NCBI RefSeq assembly: GCF_012911845.1
Contig: NZ_JAAXCU010000057.1
Coordinates: forward strand, 248,001-312,000
DNA: 64,000 nt
Reading direction: 5' to 3'
Origin: Bacillus sp. RO2
Lineage (GTDB): Bacteria; Bacillota; Bacilli; Bacillales; Bacillaceae_I
Under the pieces are notes generated by a model that worked only from the letters and a program-made list of their open reading frames with translations, was not told the origin of the DNA and did no database searches. A program made the translations under genes and the position numbers. This document shows, piece by piece, positions 8,486 to 19,497 of this stretch. Numbering within the stretch: the first letter of the stretch is position 1; each line of letters begins with the position of its first letter.

Positions 8486-9134
8486 GAGAGTTAATTGGGA
8501 CAAGATGTGGGAAGCAACCTTAGAAACTCTTTATATGAGCAGTATATCCGTTGTCGCTACGTTTATATTAGGAATCGTCTTAGGACTATTATTGTTTTTA
8601 ACAGCTAAGGGAAACATATGGGAAAGTCGTTTAGTTAATGGATTGGTAGCAGCTTTCGTAAATATCTTCCGCTCCATCCCATTTGTCATTTTAATATTTT
8701 TACTCATTCCTTTTACCAGGTTCATTATGGATACCATTATCGGTGCGAACGCAGCATTGCCAGCCTTAATTATTGGAGCAGCACCTTTTTACGCTCGAAT
8801 GGTGGAAATTGCACTTCGTGAAATTGACAAAGGTGTTATTGAAGCAGCACGTTCCATGGGTGCCAAAACTTCAGAAATTATTTGGAAAGTACTCCTTCCG
8901 GAATCGATGCCAGCATTGGTTTCGGGGATAACTGTTACAGCGATTGCCATTGTAAGTTACACAGCCATGGCAGGAATCATTGGAGCCGGTGGATTGGGTA
9001 ACCTCGCATTCTTAGATGGTTTCCAACGTAACAACTGGGAAGTAACACTAGTATGTACTGTCATCATCCTAATCATTGTATTCATCATCCAATTTATTGG
9101 AGATCTAATAACAAACAAACTAGACAAACGATAA
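8478..9134 (+). CDS. metP: Methionine ABC importer permease
   Basis: Membrane subunit of the methionine importer, 218 residues with five or six hydrophobic helices. The cytoplasmic EAA loop, which docks onto MetN, reads EAARSMGAKTSEIIWKVLLPESMPAL when read in two parts around residues 132-157. It is in the metN-metP-metQ order and overlaps metN. Also called metI in other species. Confidence 0.95.
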   Translation: MLERVNWDKMWEATLETLYMSSISVVATFILGIVLGLLLFLTAKGNIWESRLVNGLVAAFVNIFRSIPFVILIFLLIPFTRFIMDTIIGANAALPALIIGAAPFYARMVEIALREIDKGVIEAARSMGAKTSEIIWKVLLPESMPALVSGITVTAIAIVSYTAMAGIIGAGGLGNLAFLDGFQRNNWEVTLVCTVIILIIVFIIQFIGDLITNKLDKR

Positions 9135-9153
9135 GAAAGAGGGGACTAAAATT

Positions 9154-9987
9154 ATGAAAAAAGTTTTAAGTTTTGCTGTTGTATCATTGTTAGTACTAGT
9201 GCTTGCTGCATGTGGCGGCGGAGACAAAGGAATCAAAGAAGGTAAGCTGGTAATAGGTGCATCAAATGTTCCTCACGCAGAAATCCTTGAAGAAGCAAAA
9301 CCATTATTAGAAGAAAAGGGCATTGAATTAGACATTCAAACATATACAGATTACATCATTCCAAACCAAGCTTTACGTGATAAAGACATTGATGCGAACT
9401 TTTTCCAACATGAGCCTTATCTAAAGAGTCAAATCGAAGAAAATGATTACGAATTTGTAAGTGCAGGTGGCGTTCACATTGAACCAATCGGTGTTTACTC
9501 TAAAGAATATGCCAGCCTGGAAGAACTACCTGAGGGTGCAGAAATCTTAATGAGTAACTCTGTTGCCGATCATGGCCGTATCCTTGCAATGCTTGAAGAA
9601 AAAGGACTAATTACGTTAAAAGAAGGGGTGGAAGTTACATCTGCATCTGTTGATGATATTGATGAAAATCCAAAAAATCTAGAGTTCAATACACAATTCG
9701 AAGCGGCCTTCCTTCCGCAAGCATATCTTAATGGTGATGGAGATGCAGTGTTAATCAACGGTAACTATGCACTTGGCGCTGATATCGACCCTGAAGAAGA
9801 AGCAATTGCTCTAGAATCTGGTGAAAACAACCCTTACGTAAACCTTATCGTTGTTCGTGAGGAAGATAAAGATAATGAACAAATTAAAGCATTGGTTGAA
9901 GTACTTCAATCTGATGAAATTAAAGCATTCATTGAAAAAGAATACAAAGGATCCGTGCTACCTGCAAAGGCATCTGACGAAGAATAA
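9154..9987 (+). CDS. metQ: Methionine-binding lipoprotein
   Basis: Extracellular substrate-binding lipoprotein of the methionine importer, 277 residues. A short signal peptide ends in the lipobox LAAC with the lipidated cysteine at residue 20. The NLPA-family body includes LVIGASNVPHAEILEEAK and NFFQHEPYL, the core that contacts D/L-methionine in this family. GGGGAC upstream provides the ribosome site. A terminator follows, ending the operon. Confidence 0.96.
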   Translation: MKKVLSFAVVSLLVLVLAACGGGDKGIKEGKLVIGASNVPHAEILEEAKPLLEEKGIELDIQTYTDYIIPNQALRDKDIDANFFQHEPYLKSQIEENDYEFVSAGGVHIEPIGVYSKEYASLEELPEGAEILMSNSVADHGRILAMLEEKGLITLKEGVEVTSASVDDIDENPKNLEFNTQFEAAFLPQAYLNGDGDAVLINGNYALGADIDPEEEAIALESGENNPYVNLIVVREEDKDNEQIKALVEVLQSDEIKAFIEKEYKGSVLPAKASDEE

Positions 9988-10001
9988 GGGTTGAATGAAT
10001 G

Positions 10002-10039
10002 ACTCCGTGCAATATTTAAAGCGCGGGGTTATTTTTTTT
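10002..10039 (+). terminator. Terminator after metQ
   Basis: ACTCCGTGC (10002-10010) pairs with GCGCGGGGT (10021-10029), then eight T. Confidence 0.85.
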
Positions 10040-10113
10040 GTAATACTTGAATACTAACCTCCCCCCTAAACAAATACTAACTTTGTGAAAAATAAGGATG
10101 GGAGTTGTCTTCA

Positions 10114-10485
10114 ATGGAACAACATTATGAGCCAAAAAACTATGCAGAAGCAGCACTTCATGATTATAAAGCTGGACTTGGTGTATTCACTGAAAAAATG
10201 CCGGAGCTTGCACACCACTATAACGAGTTTACAGAAGCTTGTTTTAAAGAAGGCGTACTTGATAAAAAGCAGAAGCAATTGATTGCTCTTGGTGTCAGTG
10301 TGTATTCCCAAGATGAATATTGTATTGTGTATCATACTAAAGGTTGCTTGGATCAAGGTGCTACAGAGCAGGAGATTTTGGAAGTGTGTGGCGTGACAGC
10401 AGCATTTGGAGGCGGCGCCGCAATGAGCCAATCTGTGACATTGGTGCAGTCTTGCATTAGTGATTTTAATGAATTGAAGCATTGA
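10114..10485 (+). CDS. yurZ: Carboxymuconolactone decarboxylase/AhpD-like protein YurZ
   Basis: A 123-residue alpha-helical protein of the CMD/AhpD-like fold. The family's active-site helix is visible as DEYCIVYHTKGCLDQGA, with Cys and His three residues apart. AhpD-like proteins with a CxxxH motif are often thiol peroxidase-type enzymes, but the B. subtilis YurZ activity is not established to my knowledge. ATG 10114 has ATGGGAG 9 bases upstream. It lies between metQ and the suf operon as in B. subtilis. Confidence 0.85.
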   Translation: MEQHYEPKNYAEAALHDYKAGLGVFTEKMPELAHHYNEFTEACFKEGVLDKKQKQLIALGVSVYSQDEYCIVYHTKGCLDQGATEQEILEVCGVTAAFGGGAAMSQSVTLVQSCISDFNELKH

Positions 10486-10494
10486 TTTTTCTGG

Positions 10495-10523
10495 AGTCTG
10501 ACCTTTTTGGGTTGGGCTTTTTT
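10495..10523 (+). terminator. Probable terminator after yurZ
   Basis: AGTCTGACC pairs (with wobbles) with GGGTTGGGCT, then six T. Weaker than the other terminators. Confidence 0.55.
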
Positions 10524-10529
10524 CGTTTA

Positions 10530-10831
10530 CAGAGTCCTATTTGCCTGAAGGCTATTTTAAAACTTATGAAATGTCTCAAAGACTGTTTCTATATGCCCGA
10601 AGATCTTTAGAATACCGGTGAAGTGTCTAATAGAAGCACTCTATACGCCCGAATGCCCACGAAATAAGGTTAAACTGTCTAATAGAAGCACTCTATACGC
10701 CCGAATGCCCACTAAATACGATTGAACTGTCTAATAGAAGGGCTGTATACGCCCGAAGACCCTCGATATTAGGGTGAAGTGTCTAATAGAAGCGGTTTTA
10801 CTCAACTTAACGCCCTCACATATCAGGACAA
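10530..10831. repeat. Tandem array with 52-bp period
   Basis: The marker TGTCTAATAGAAG or close variants begins at 10572, 10624, 10676, 10728 and 10780, exactly 52 bases apart. A more degenerate unit lies before 10572. Each unit also carries a GCCCGAA-type block about 27 bases after the marker. Because 52 is not a multiple of three, this is not a repeated protein-coding motif. Units of the same family recur inverted at 52.96-53.05 kb. No gene is visible in the array. Confidence 0.92.
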
Positions 10832-10935
10832 CCAGAACGCCTTAGCAATTCAAAGAAATTCTAAGCCTCCTACCAATCACCTTCCCTATTTCCCCCAGAA
10901 CCTCTATTATCACCAATTATAGTCACAAACCTCGT

Positions 10936-10964
10936 TTGGATAAATTAACCACCCCTGCTATGAT
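10936..10964 (+). promoter_or_regulatory. Sigma-A promoter of the short unit at 11 kb
   Basis: TTGGAT (10936-10941), 17-base spacer, TATGAT (10959-10964). The stretch between the 52-bp array and this promoter shows nothing else. Confidence 0.65.
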
Positions 10965-10969
10965 TAATA

Positions 10970-11029
10970 AAGTGTTTATAACAAATACTTTGAGGGTATC
11001 AGAAAAACTGGTACTAAAAATAAACACTT
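10970..11029 (+). promoter_or_regulatory. Structured leader RNA candidate
   Basis: AAGTGTTTAT (10970-10979) pairs perfectly with ATAAACACTT (11020-11029). Inside this closing stem, GTATCAG pairs with CTGGTAC around an A-rich loop. The fold starts at the predicted transcription start and ends just before the ribosome site AGGAAGGGA at 11036-11044. I do not recognise it as any known riboswitch. Confidence 0.5.
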
Positions 11030-11044
11030 ATAAATAGGAAGGGA

Positions 11045-11086
11045 ATGGTTTATTATCCATCAGGTACATGTGAAGTACACAGGTGA
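11045..11086 (+). CDS. Possible 13-residue leader peptide
   Basis: ATG 11045 is followed by 13 codons, MVYYPSGTCEVHR, and TGA at 11084-11086. AGGA lies 5 bases upstream. The TGA is one base before the ATG of the next ORF (TGAAATG), the arrangement seen in translational coupling. It might instead be the start of the following ORF in another frame. No family recognised. Confidence 0.3.
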   Translation: MVYYPSGTCEVHR

Positions 11087-11240
11087 AATGGAGAAGGCAA
11101 TGTATCAAGCTTACGGTTTTGGTTATGAGGAGTATTCAAATAAGCTCTCGAAACTCATAGAAGTTGAGCAAAAGCGAGAAAAGGATTACCAAAAAAGCTT
11201 GGAGATTGTCGAAGAAGTAGACCGTAATTTCCGCCCATAA
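11070..11240 (+). CDS. Short uncharacterised ORF, about 50-62 residues
   Basis: The frame ends with TAA at 11238-11240 and encodes a polar, charged, probably helical product (KLSKLIEVEQKREKDYQKS, then EIVEEVDRNFRP). No family recognised. Start options are ATG 11088 (50 residues, next to the upstream stop), GTG 11070 (56 residues), or the non-standard ATT/ATC at 11052-11055, which lies at the best distance from AGGAAGGG and would give about 61-62 residues. It has its own promoter and a strong terminator, and sits alone between yurZ and sufC. Confidence 0.5.
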   Translation: MKYTGEMEKAMYQAYGFGYEEYSNKLSKLIEVEQKREKDYQKSLEIVEEVDRNFRP

Positions 11241-11286
11241 GACCTGCGCAGCAGCAAACTGTCAGGTTGACCATATAATATAGTAG

Positions 11287-11340
11287 AAAAAGGGTACGTG
11301 TTATTCTCAAACGAAAAGAGAATAATGCAGACCCTTTTTT
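11287..11340 (+). terminator. Strong terminator closing the short unit
   Basis: AAAAAGGGT/ACCCTTTTTT outer stem and TTATTCTC/GAGAATAA inner stem, ending in six T. Confidence 0.9.
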
Positions 11341-11377
11341 GTTTCTTAATATCCAGGTTAATTGCCTCCCATCGCAC

Positions 11378-11432
11378 CGAGGAGGCTCAAGCACACGTGC
11401 CGCGGAAAGCGAATGGCTGAAACCGGGAGTTA
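11378..11432 (-). repeat. Element A fragment
   Basis: GAGGAGGCTCAAGCAC and CCGCGGAAAGCGAA match the right half of the reverse-oriented element copies at 26.8, 29.2 and 53.3 kb. The left half is missing. Confidence 0.7.
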
Positions 11433-11457
11433 AATTAAATAAATTTCTCATGAAAAT

Positions 11458-11487
11458 TCGACTTTGCCCCCTTATATTCGTTATAAT
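11458..11487 (+). promoter_or_regulatory. Possible suf operon promoter
   Basis: A consensus TATAAT at 11482-11487 has a weak TTCGAC 18 bases upstream. It is the best promoter-like site in the 380 bases before sufC. Confidence 0.4.
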
Positions 11488-11550
11488 TTGAGGGTATCTT
11501 ACACAAGGCGGAAAAGGTTGCTATCACTTTCTATTTGTTATAAGATTGTA

Positions 11551-11569
11551 ATGAGAATAAAATGAGAAT
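11551..11569 (+). promoter_or_regulatory. Direct ATGAGAAT repeats, Fur-like half sites
   Basis: ATGAGAAT occurs at 11551-11558 and 11562-11569, one DNA turn apart. ATGAGAAT resembles half of an iron-box (Fur) operator, but the two are direct, not inverted. Confidence 0.3.
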
Positions 11570-11623
11570 TAAAACAAGAATGTGTTTTCATATAGGAACA
11601 CAAGAACATTGGAGGTTACAGTT

Positions 11624-12406
11624 ATGGGTTCAACGTTAACGATTAAAGATTTACATGTATCCATTAATGATAAAGAGATTTTAAAGGGTGTAAATCTTGA
11701 AGTAAAAGGCGGAGAGATTCACGCAATTATGGGTCCTAACGGAACAGGAAAGTCAACGCTTTCTTCTGCAATCATGGGTCACCCAAAATATGAAGTAACA
11801 AGCGGAAGCATTACATTTGATGGCAAAGATGTTCTTGAAATGGAAGTGGATGAGCGTGCGCAAGTTGGCTTATTCCTTGCAATGCAATACCCAAGTGAGA
11901 TCAGTGGTGTAACAAATGCGGACTTCTTGCGTTCTGCTATCAACGCTCGCCGTGAAGAGGGCGATGAGATTTCCCTAATGAAATTTATCCGTAAAATGGA
12001 TAAGAACATGGACTTCTTGGAAATGGATCAAGCAATGGCACAACGTTACTTAAATGAAGGTTTCTCCGGTGGGGAAAAGAAGCGTAACGAAATCCTTCAA
12101 TTGATGATGATCGAGCCTAAGATCGCGATCCTTGATGAGATTGATTCTGGTCTTGATATCGATGCATTGAAAGTTGTTTCTAAAGGAATCAACGAAATGC
12201 GCGGAGACGACTTTGGTTGCCTTATCATCACTCACTACCAGCGTTTATTGAACTACATCACTCCTGACCACGTTCACGTAATGATGCAAGGCCGTATCGT
12301 GAAGTCCGGTGGTAAGGAATTAGCGCAACGTTTAGAGGCAGAAGGTTACGATTGGATTAAGCAAGAATTAGGTATCGAAGACGAAACAGTCGGTCAAGAA
12401 GCGTAA
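11624..12406 (+). CDS. sufC: Fe-S assembly ATPase SufC
   Basis: ABC-type ATPase of the SufBCD scaffold complex that builds Fe-S clusters, 260 residues. Walker A is GPNGTGKSTL, the signature region FSGGEKKRNE, Walker B IAILDEIDSGLD, and the switch His is in LIITHYQRLL. It is soluble and has no membrane partner. ATG 11624 follows GGAGGTTAC; an upstream in-frame GTG at 11582 lacks a site. First gene of sufCDSUB, essential in B. subtilis. Confidence 0.97.
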   Translation: MGSTLTIKDLHVSINDKEILKGVNLEVKGGEIHAIMGPNGTGKSTLSSAIMGHPKYEVTSGSITFDGKDVLEMEVDERAQVGLFLAMQYPSEISGVTNADFLRSAINARREEGDEISLMKFIRKMDKNMDFLEMDQAMAQRYLNEGFSGGEKKRNEILQLMMIEPKIAILDEIDSGLDIDALKVVSKGINEMRGDDFGCLIITHYQRLLNYITPDHVHVMMQGRIVKSGGKELAQRLEAEGYDWIKQELGIEDETVGQEA

Positions 12407-12421
12407 GCAAGGAGGATTATC

Positions 12422-15358
<2,937 letters not shown>

Positions 15359-15434
15359 GCAAGGCAAGATAGGGAGTAGTAGTGTGGCATTATGTGTTGC
15401 ACTGTTGCTCACCTCTTGAATGGAGGGAATAAAA

Positions 15435-16832
15435 ATGGCGAAAAAAATGCCTGAAATCGGCGATTACAAGTATGGTTTTAAGGACAAAGACGTTTCCATT
15501 TTCCGTTCTGGCCGTGGTCTTACGAAAGAGATCGTTGAAGAAATCTCTCGTATGAAGGAAGAGCCTCAATGGATGCTGGATTTCCGTCTTAAATCATTAG
15601 AACATTTCTATAACATGCCAATGCCTCAATGGGGCGGCGATTTGAACAGCTTGAATTTTGATGAAATTACGTATTACGTAAAGCCATCTGAGAAGTCTGA
15701 GCGTTCTTGGGATGAAGTACCTGAAGAAATCAAGCAAACGTTTGATAAATTAGGTATTCCTGAAGCAGAACAAAAATATCTTGCAGGTGTATCTGCTCAG
15801 TACGAATCTGAGGTAGTATACCACAACATGCAAGAAGACTTAGAAGAGCTGGGTGTAGTGTTTAAAGACACTGACACAGCGTTAAAAGAAAACGAAGACA
15901 TCTTCCGTGAGCACTGGGCGAAAGTAATTCCGCCAACAGACAATAAGTTCTCTGCATTGAACTCTGCAGTATGGTCTGGTGGATCTTTCATCTACGTTCC
16001 TAAAGGTGTTAAAGTGGAAACTCCACTTCAAGCATACTTCCGAATCAACTCTGAGAATATGGGTCAATTCGAACGTACGCTTATCATCGTAGACGAAGGC
16101 GCACACGTACACTATGTAGAAGGCTGTACAGCACCTGTTTACACAACAAACTCGCTTCACAGTGCGGTAGTAGAAATCATCATCAAGAAGGATGCTTACT
16201 GCCGTTACACAACAATTCAAAACTGGGCGAACAACGTTTATAACCTAGTTACGAAGCGTGCAGTGTGTGAAGAAAATGCGACAATGGAATGGATTGATGG
16301 TAACATCGGTTCCAAGTTAACGATGAAATACCCAGCGGTAATCCTTAAAGGAGAAGGCGCTCGTGGTATGACTCTTTCCATCGCATTAGCTGGTAAAGGT
16401 CAGCACCAAGATGCAGGGGCGAAAATGATCCACCTTGCACCAAACACGTCGTCCACCATCGTTTCTAAATCCATCTCCAAGCAAGGTGGTAAAGTAACAT
16501 ATCGTGGTATCGTACACTTTGGTAAAAAAGCTTCCGGTGCACGCTCTAACATCGAGTGTGACACGCTAATCATGGATAACCAGTCTACTTCTGATACAAT
16601 TCCTTACAATGAAGTGTTCAACGACAACGTTTCTCTTGAGCACGAAGCAAAGGTATCCAAAGTATCTGAAGAGCAACTGTTCTACCTGATGAGCCGTGGC
16701 CTTTCTGAAGAAGAAGCAACAGAAATGATCGTAATGGGCTTCATCGAGCCATTCACAAAAGAATTACCAATGGAATACGCAGTAGAAATGAACCGTCTGA
16801 TCAAGTTTGAGATGGAAGGTTCTATTGGGTAA
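15435..16832 (+). CDS. sufB: Fe-S scaffold protein SufB
   Basis: Scaffold subunit on which the cluster is assembled, 465 residues. The N-terminal helical part ([13 protein letters not shown]) is followed by the beta-helix core. The conserved cysteine is in [12 protein letters not shown] (near residue 374), and the C-terminal motif is [21 protein letters not shown], parallel to SufD. ATG 15435 follows GGAGGG. Last gene of the operon, closed by a strong terminator. Confidence 0.97.
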   Translation: MAKKMPEIGDYKYGFKDKDVSIFRSGRGLTKEIVEEISRMKEEPQWMLDFRLKSLEHFYNMPMPQWGGDLNSLNFDEITYYVKPSEKSERSWDEVPEEIKQTFDKLGIPEAEQKYLAGVSAQYESEVVYHNMQEDLEELGVVFKDTDTALKENEDIFREHWAKVIPPTDNKFSALNSAVWSGGSFIYVPKGVKVETPLQAYFRINSENMGQFERTLIIVDEGAHVHYVEGCTAPVYTTNSLHSAVVEIIIKKDAYCRYTTIQNWANNVYNLVTKRAVCEENATMEWIDGNIGSKLTMKYPAVILKGEGARGMTLSIALAGKGQHQDAGAKMIHLAPNTSSTIVSKSISKQGGKVTYRGIVHFGKKASGARSNIECDTLIMDNQSTSDTIPYNEVFNDNVSLEHEAKVSKVSEEQLFYLMSRGLSEEEATEMIVMGFIEPFTKELPMEYAVEMNRLIKFEMEGSIG

Positions 16833-16845
16833 CATTTAGTCATAA

Positions 16846-16879
16846 AAAAACCTTGGCATGTTAGCATGCCAAGGTTTTT
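16846..16879. terminator. Terminator after sufB, probably bidirectional
   Basis: AAAAACCTTGGCATG (16846-16860) pairs perfectly with CATGCCAAGGTTTTT (16865-16879). It separates convergent genes. Confidence 0.95.
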
Positions 16880-16894
16880 ATTTTGTGATGCTAT

Positions 16895-17731
16895 TTAATT
16901 ATTTAAGCTACTTGAAACTTTCCCCTTCACCCGCTTCAACGTCGCCACAATGAGAAAGCTGACAATCACCAGCAATAGCCAGGAACTCACCTTGCCTAGA
17001 TGTACAAGGCTCCACGTATCTGTTTGATTTGGGTATTCCCAAGCACCGAAGAAGGTTGCAATATTTTCCGCGACCCATATGAAAAAACCAATAAGTACAA
17101 AGGATAGTGCTATAGGCATACGGTAACTCTTCTCACCAACTTCATAGCGTACCCAAGACTTCCAAAACAGAATAATGACTAATGCTGATAGCCACCAACG
17201 GATGTCGATCCAATAATGATGGGTGAAGAAATTAAGATAGATGGCTCCTGCGATTGATACCACAGCCCAAAAAGGAGGCCAGTCAACAAGCTCAACATTC
17301 AATCTTCTCCATGCCTGACAAAGATAACTTGCCACACTTGCGTACATAAAGCCGCTATATAATGGCACTCCAAAAACTTTGGAATAGCCTTCCTCTGGAT
17401 AGGACCAAGATCCCATGTGCACCTTGAAGATTTCAAGTGCGAGCCCAATAAGGTGAAACAAAGTGATGACTTTTACTTCATCGCGGGTTTCAAGTCCAGA
17501 CCGTAACATCCACCATTGCATGATAAGACAGATGATAAGAAGCCAATCATATCGTGGCAGAATGGGAAGAGGTATCACTTGAGTTAATGCCAAGGAAGCA
17601 AATATGACGACAGGAAACACACAAGAGAGTGCCTGTTGCCAGCCGAAACGGACGAGCTGCATAACCCCGCTAACTATAAACGATTCCTTCTTCTTTACTT
17701 CTGAGTCAAGTTCCAGTGTTTCGCGTATCAT
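16895..17731 (-). CDS. DUF817 membrane protein (YoaT-like)
   Basis: Integral membrane protein of 278 residues with about eight hydrophobic helices. It has aromatic- and charge-bearing segments such as FKVHMGSWSYPEEGYSKVF and FTHHYWIDIRWW, which I associate with the DUF817 family represented by B. subtilis YoaT. No function is known. ATG 17731 is preferred because GAGGTG lies 6 bases upstream; TTG 17740 is in frame but abuts that site. Convergent to sufB. Confidence 0.75.
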   Translation of the reverse strand: MIRETLELDSEVKKKESFIVSGVMQLVRFGWQQALSCVFPVVIFASLALTQVIPLPILPRYDWLLIICLIMQWWMLRSGLETRDEVKVITLFHLIGLALEIFKVHMGSWSYPEEGYSKVFGVPLYSGFMYASVASYLCQAWRRLNVELVDWPPFWAVVSIAGAIYLNFFTHHYWIDIRWWLSALVIILFWKSWVRYEVGEKSYRMPIALSFVLIGFFIWVAENIATFFGAWEYPNQTDTWSLVHLGKVSSWLLLVIVSFLIVATLKRVKGKVSSSLNN

Positions 17732-17803
17732 CAGCAACACCTCACATTTAATCTTTTAATTGAATCTAGCATAAAATTTATTGAAAAACAATAAAAAAAT
17801 ATT

Positions 17804-17838
17804 GAAAAAAAGCATTCCTTCTAAAAAAAGGAATGCTT
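17804..17838 (-). terminator. Terminator of the VC0807-like gene
   Basis: AAGCATTCCTT and AAGGAATGCTT form the stem. Read on the minus strand it ends in a T tract. Confidence 0.88.
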
Positions 17839-17853
17839 CCATCTAACTCTAAC

Positions 17854-18516
17854 TCACTGAACGAATTCCGTATCATCAGGATCTGAAATCTTATCTTCTT
17901 TCTGCTTTTCCAAATACTCATTAACCTTCAAACTGGAATAAATAAATCCACCTGCAATCAATATCCCAAACACCCAGCCGTTCACCTTCATGAAGAACAA
18001 AATCCTGTCATACCCTTGAACACCGTATACACCAATCAGATAGTATTTCAATCCCGCGGCAACCAACCCCCGCAAGGCAAATATTCCGGTAAGGATATAA
18101 AAAGCGGGCAGGATTGATTTTTGACGATAAAGCCGTAAGCTGTCTTCACGCTTATGGCCTTGAAGATAAGCGATATCTACACCAAGATAAAGAGCTAATG
18201 GTTTTTTTACAAGCATGGTTGCAAAGATGAATAATCCAAAACCAGCAGACACATAAACCGAATTCTGGAGCATGGTAAAGGCATCCCCTGAAAGGATATC
18301 AACAAGTGTGCTTACAAACAATGAAACCATTATAAACATCCCTGTCACATTGAACTGTCTCTCCACTGCAAAACGGACAATGGTGTACACAAACCCCGGC
18401 GCAGTGGAAAGTAATATCGCATAATAGTCTCCTAATGGTTCTTGTCCAAATTTCCAAATCAAATAAGGTAAAGCTAAGTAGAAAAGTAAGTCGAAAATAA
18501 CGATTTTATTTTTCAT
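17854..18516 (-). CDS. VC0807-type multi-pass membrane protein
   Basis: Membrane protein of 220 residues with five or six hydrophobic segments. The opening KIVIFDLLFYLALPYLIWKFG and the middle ALYLGVDIAYLQG are typical of what is annotated as VC0807-family proteins; no activity is known. The acidic tail (KISDPDDTEFVQ) is cytoplasmic or exposed. ATG 18516 has GGAGG 5 bases upstream. Divergent from yunF. Confidence 0.6.
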   Translation of the reverse strand: MKNKIVIFDLLFYLALPYLIWKFGQEPLGDYYAILLSTAPGFVYTIVRFAVERQFNVTGMFIMVSLFVSTLVDILSGDAFTMLQNSVYVSAGFGLFIFATMLVKKPLALYLGVDIAYLQGHKREDSLRLYRQKSILPAFYILTGIFALRGLVAAGLKYYLIGVYGVQGYDRILFFMKVNGWVFGILIAGGFIYSSLKVNEYLEKQKEDKISDPDDTEFVQ

Positions 18517-18634
18517 AGAACCTCCGTAAAAGATAAAGGATACAATTATCATACCAATTACTCCCATATTCTGCACTATAAACAGGAGAATTTCCCTCAG
18601 AATATGATAAAATGAAAAAAATGAGGTGAAACGG

Positions 18635-19483
18635 ATGATTTATGTTGGTGTGACAGGCTGGGGAGATCATGATTCATTATATGTTGCAGGCACCGCGCCG
18701 AGAGACAAACTGCAAGAATATGGAGCTCATTTTCCTGTTGTTGAAGTGGATGCTTCTTTTTACGCCGTGCAGCCAAAGCAGAACGTGGAAAAGTGGGTGG
18801 CCGATACACCTGATACTTTTAAGTTCATTGTAAAAGCTTACCAAGGAATGACAGGTCATCAGCGTGGTGAGATTCCTTTTGACACGAAAGAACTAATGTT
18901 TAAGGCTTTTAAGCAATCTATAGAACCCTATGAAAAAGCCGGAAAGATGGCTATGGTTCTTTTTCAATTTCCACCATGGTTTGAATGCAAGAAGGAGAAT
19001 GTCGATTATTTGAGATGGTGTAAAGAGCAGATGGGAGACACAAAGGTAGCGCTTGAGTTCCGCAATCAGACATGGTTTCAGCCTGCCTATCATGACAGAA
19101 CGCTGAAGTTTATGGAAGAGGAGGGATGGATTCATAGTATCTGTGATGAACCGCAAGCGGGAAAAGGGTCTATTCCTACCGTCCTGCATCCCACCGATCC
19201 TGACAGTACCCTTATTCGTCTCCATGGGAGGAATGTTCATGGTTGGACAAAACCTGCATCAGGGAAGGACTGGAGAGAGGTCCGTTATTTGTATGATTAT
19301 AATTTTAATGAATTAATGGAATGGAAGGAAAATCTCGAGAGGTTAGCTCCTTCATCTCGGAACATTTATTTGTTATTCAACAATAACTCTGGGGGCCATG
19401 CCGCTGGAAATGCAAAACAGATGATTGACCTTTTGGGTGTCGAGTATACAGGACTGGCCCCAAGGCAACTAGATTTATTTTAG
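18635..19483 (+). CDS. yunF: DUF72 family protein YunF
   Basis: TIM-barrel protein of 282 residues, the length of B. subtilis YunF. DUF72 hallmarks include VGVTGWGDHDSLY at the start, VEVDASFYAVQP, VALEFRNQTWF and LIRLHGRNVHGW. The family (YecE) has unknown biochemical function. ATG 18635 has GAGGTG 6 bases upstream; GTG 18626 overlaps it. Followed after 14 bases by the yunD homologue. Confidence 0.88.
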   Translation: MIYVGVTGWGDHDSLYVAGTAPRDKLQEYGAHFPVVEVDASFYAVQPKQNVEKWVADTPDTFKFIVKAYQGMTGHQRGEIPFDTKELMFKAFKQSIEPYEKAGKMAMVLFQFPPWFECKKENVDYLRWCKEQMGDTKVALEFRNQTWFQPAYHDRTLKFMEEEGWIHSICDEPQAGKGSIPTVLHPTDPDSTLIRLHGRNVHGWTKPASGKDWREVRYLYDYNFNELMEWKENLERLAPSSRNIYLLFNNNSGGHAAGNAKQMIDLLGVEYTGLAPRQLDLF

Positions 19484-19497
19484 AGGAGAGAAACGGT

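Noticed and set aside
10530-10831. CRISPR-like array
   Set aside because: The whole 52-base period is repeated, with drift along its length, and there are no unrelated unique spacers between short identical repeats. No cas gene is nearby.
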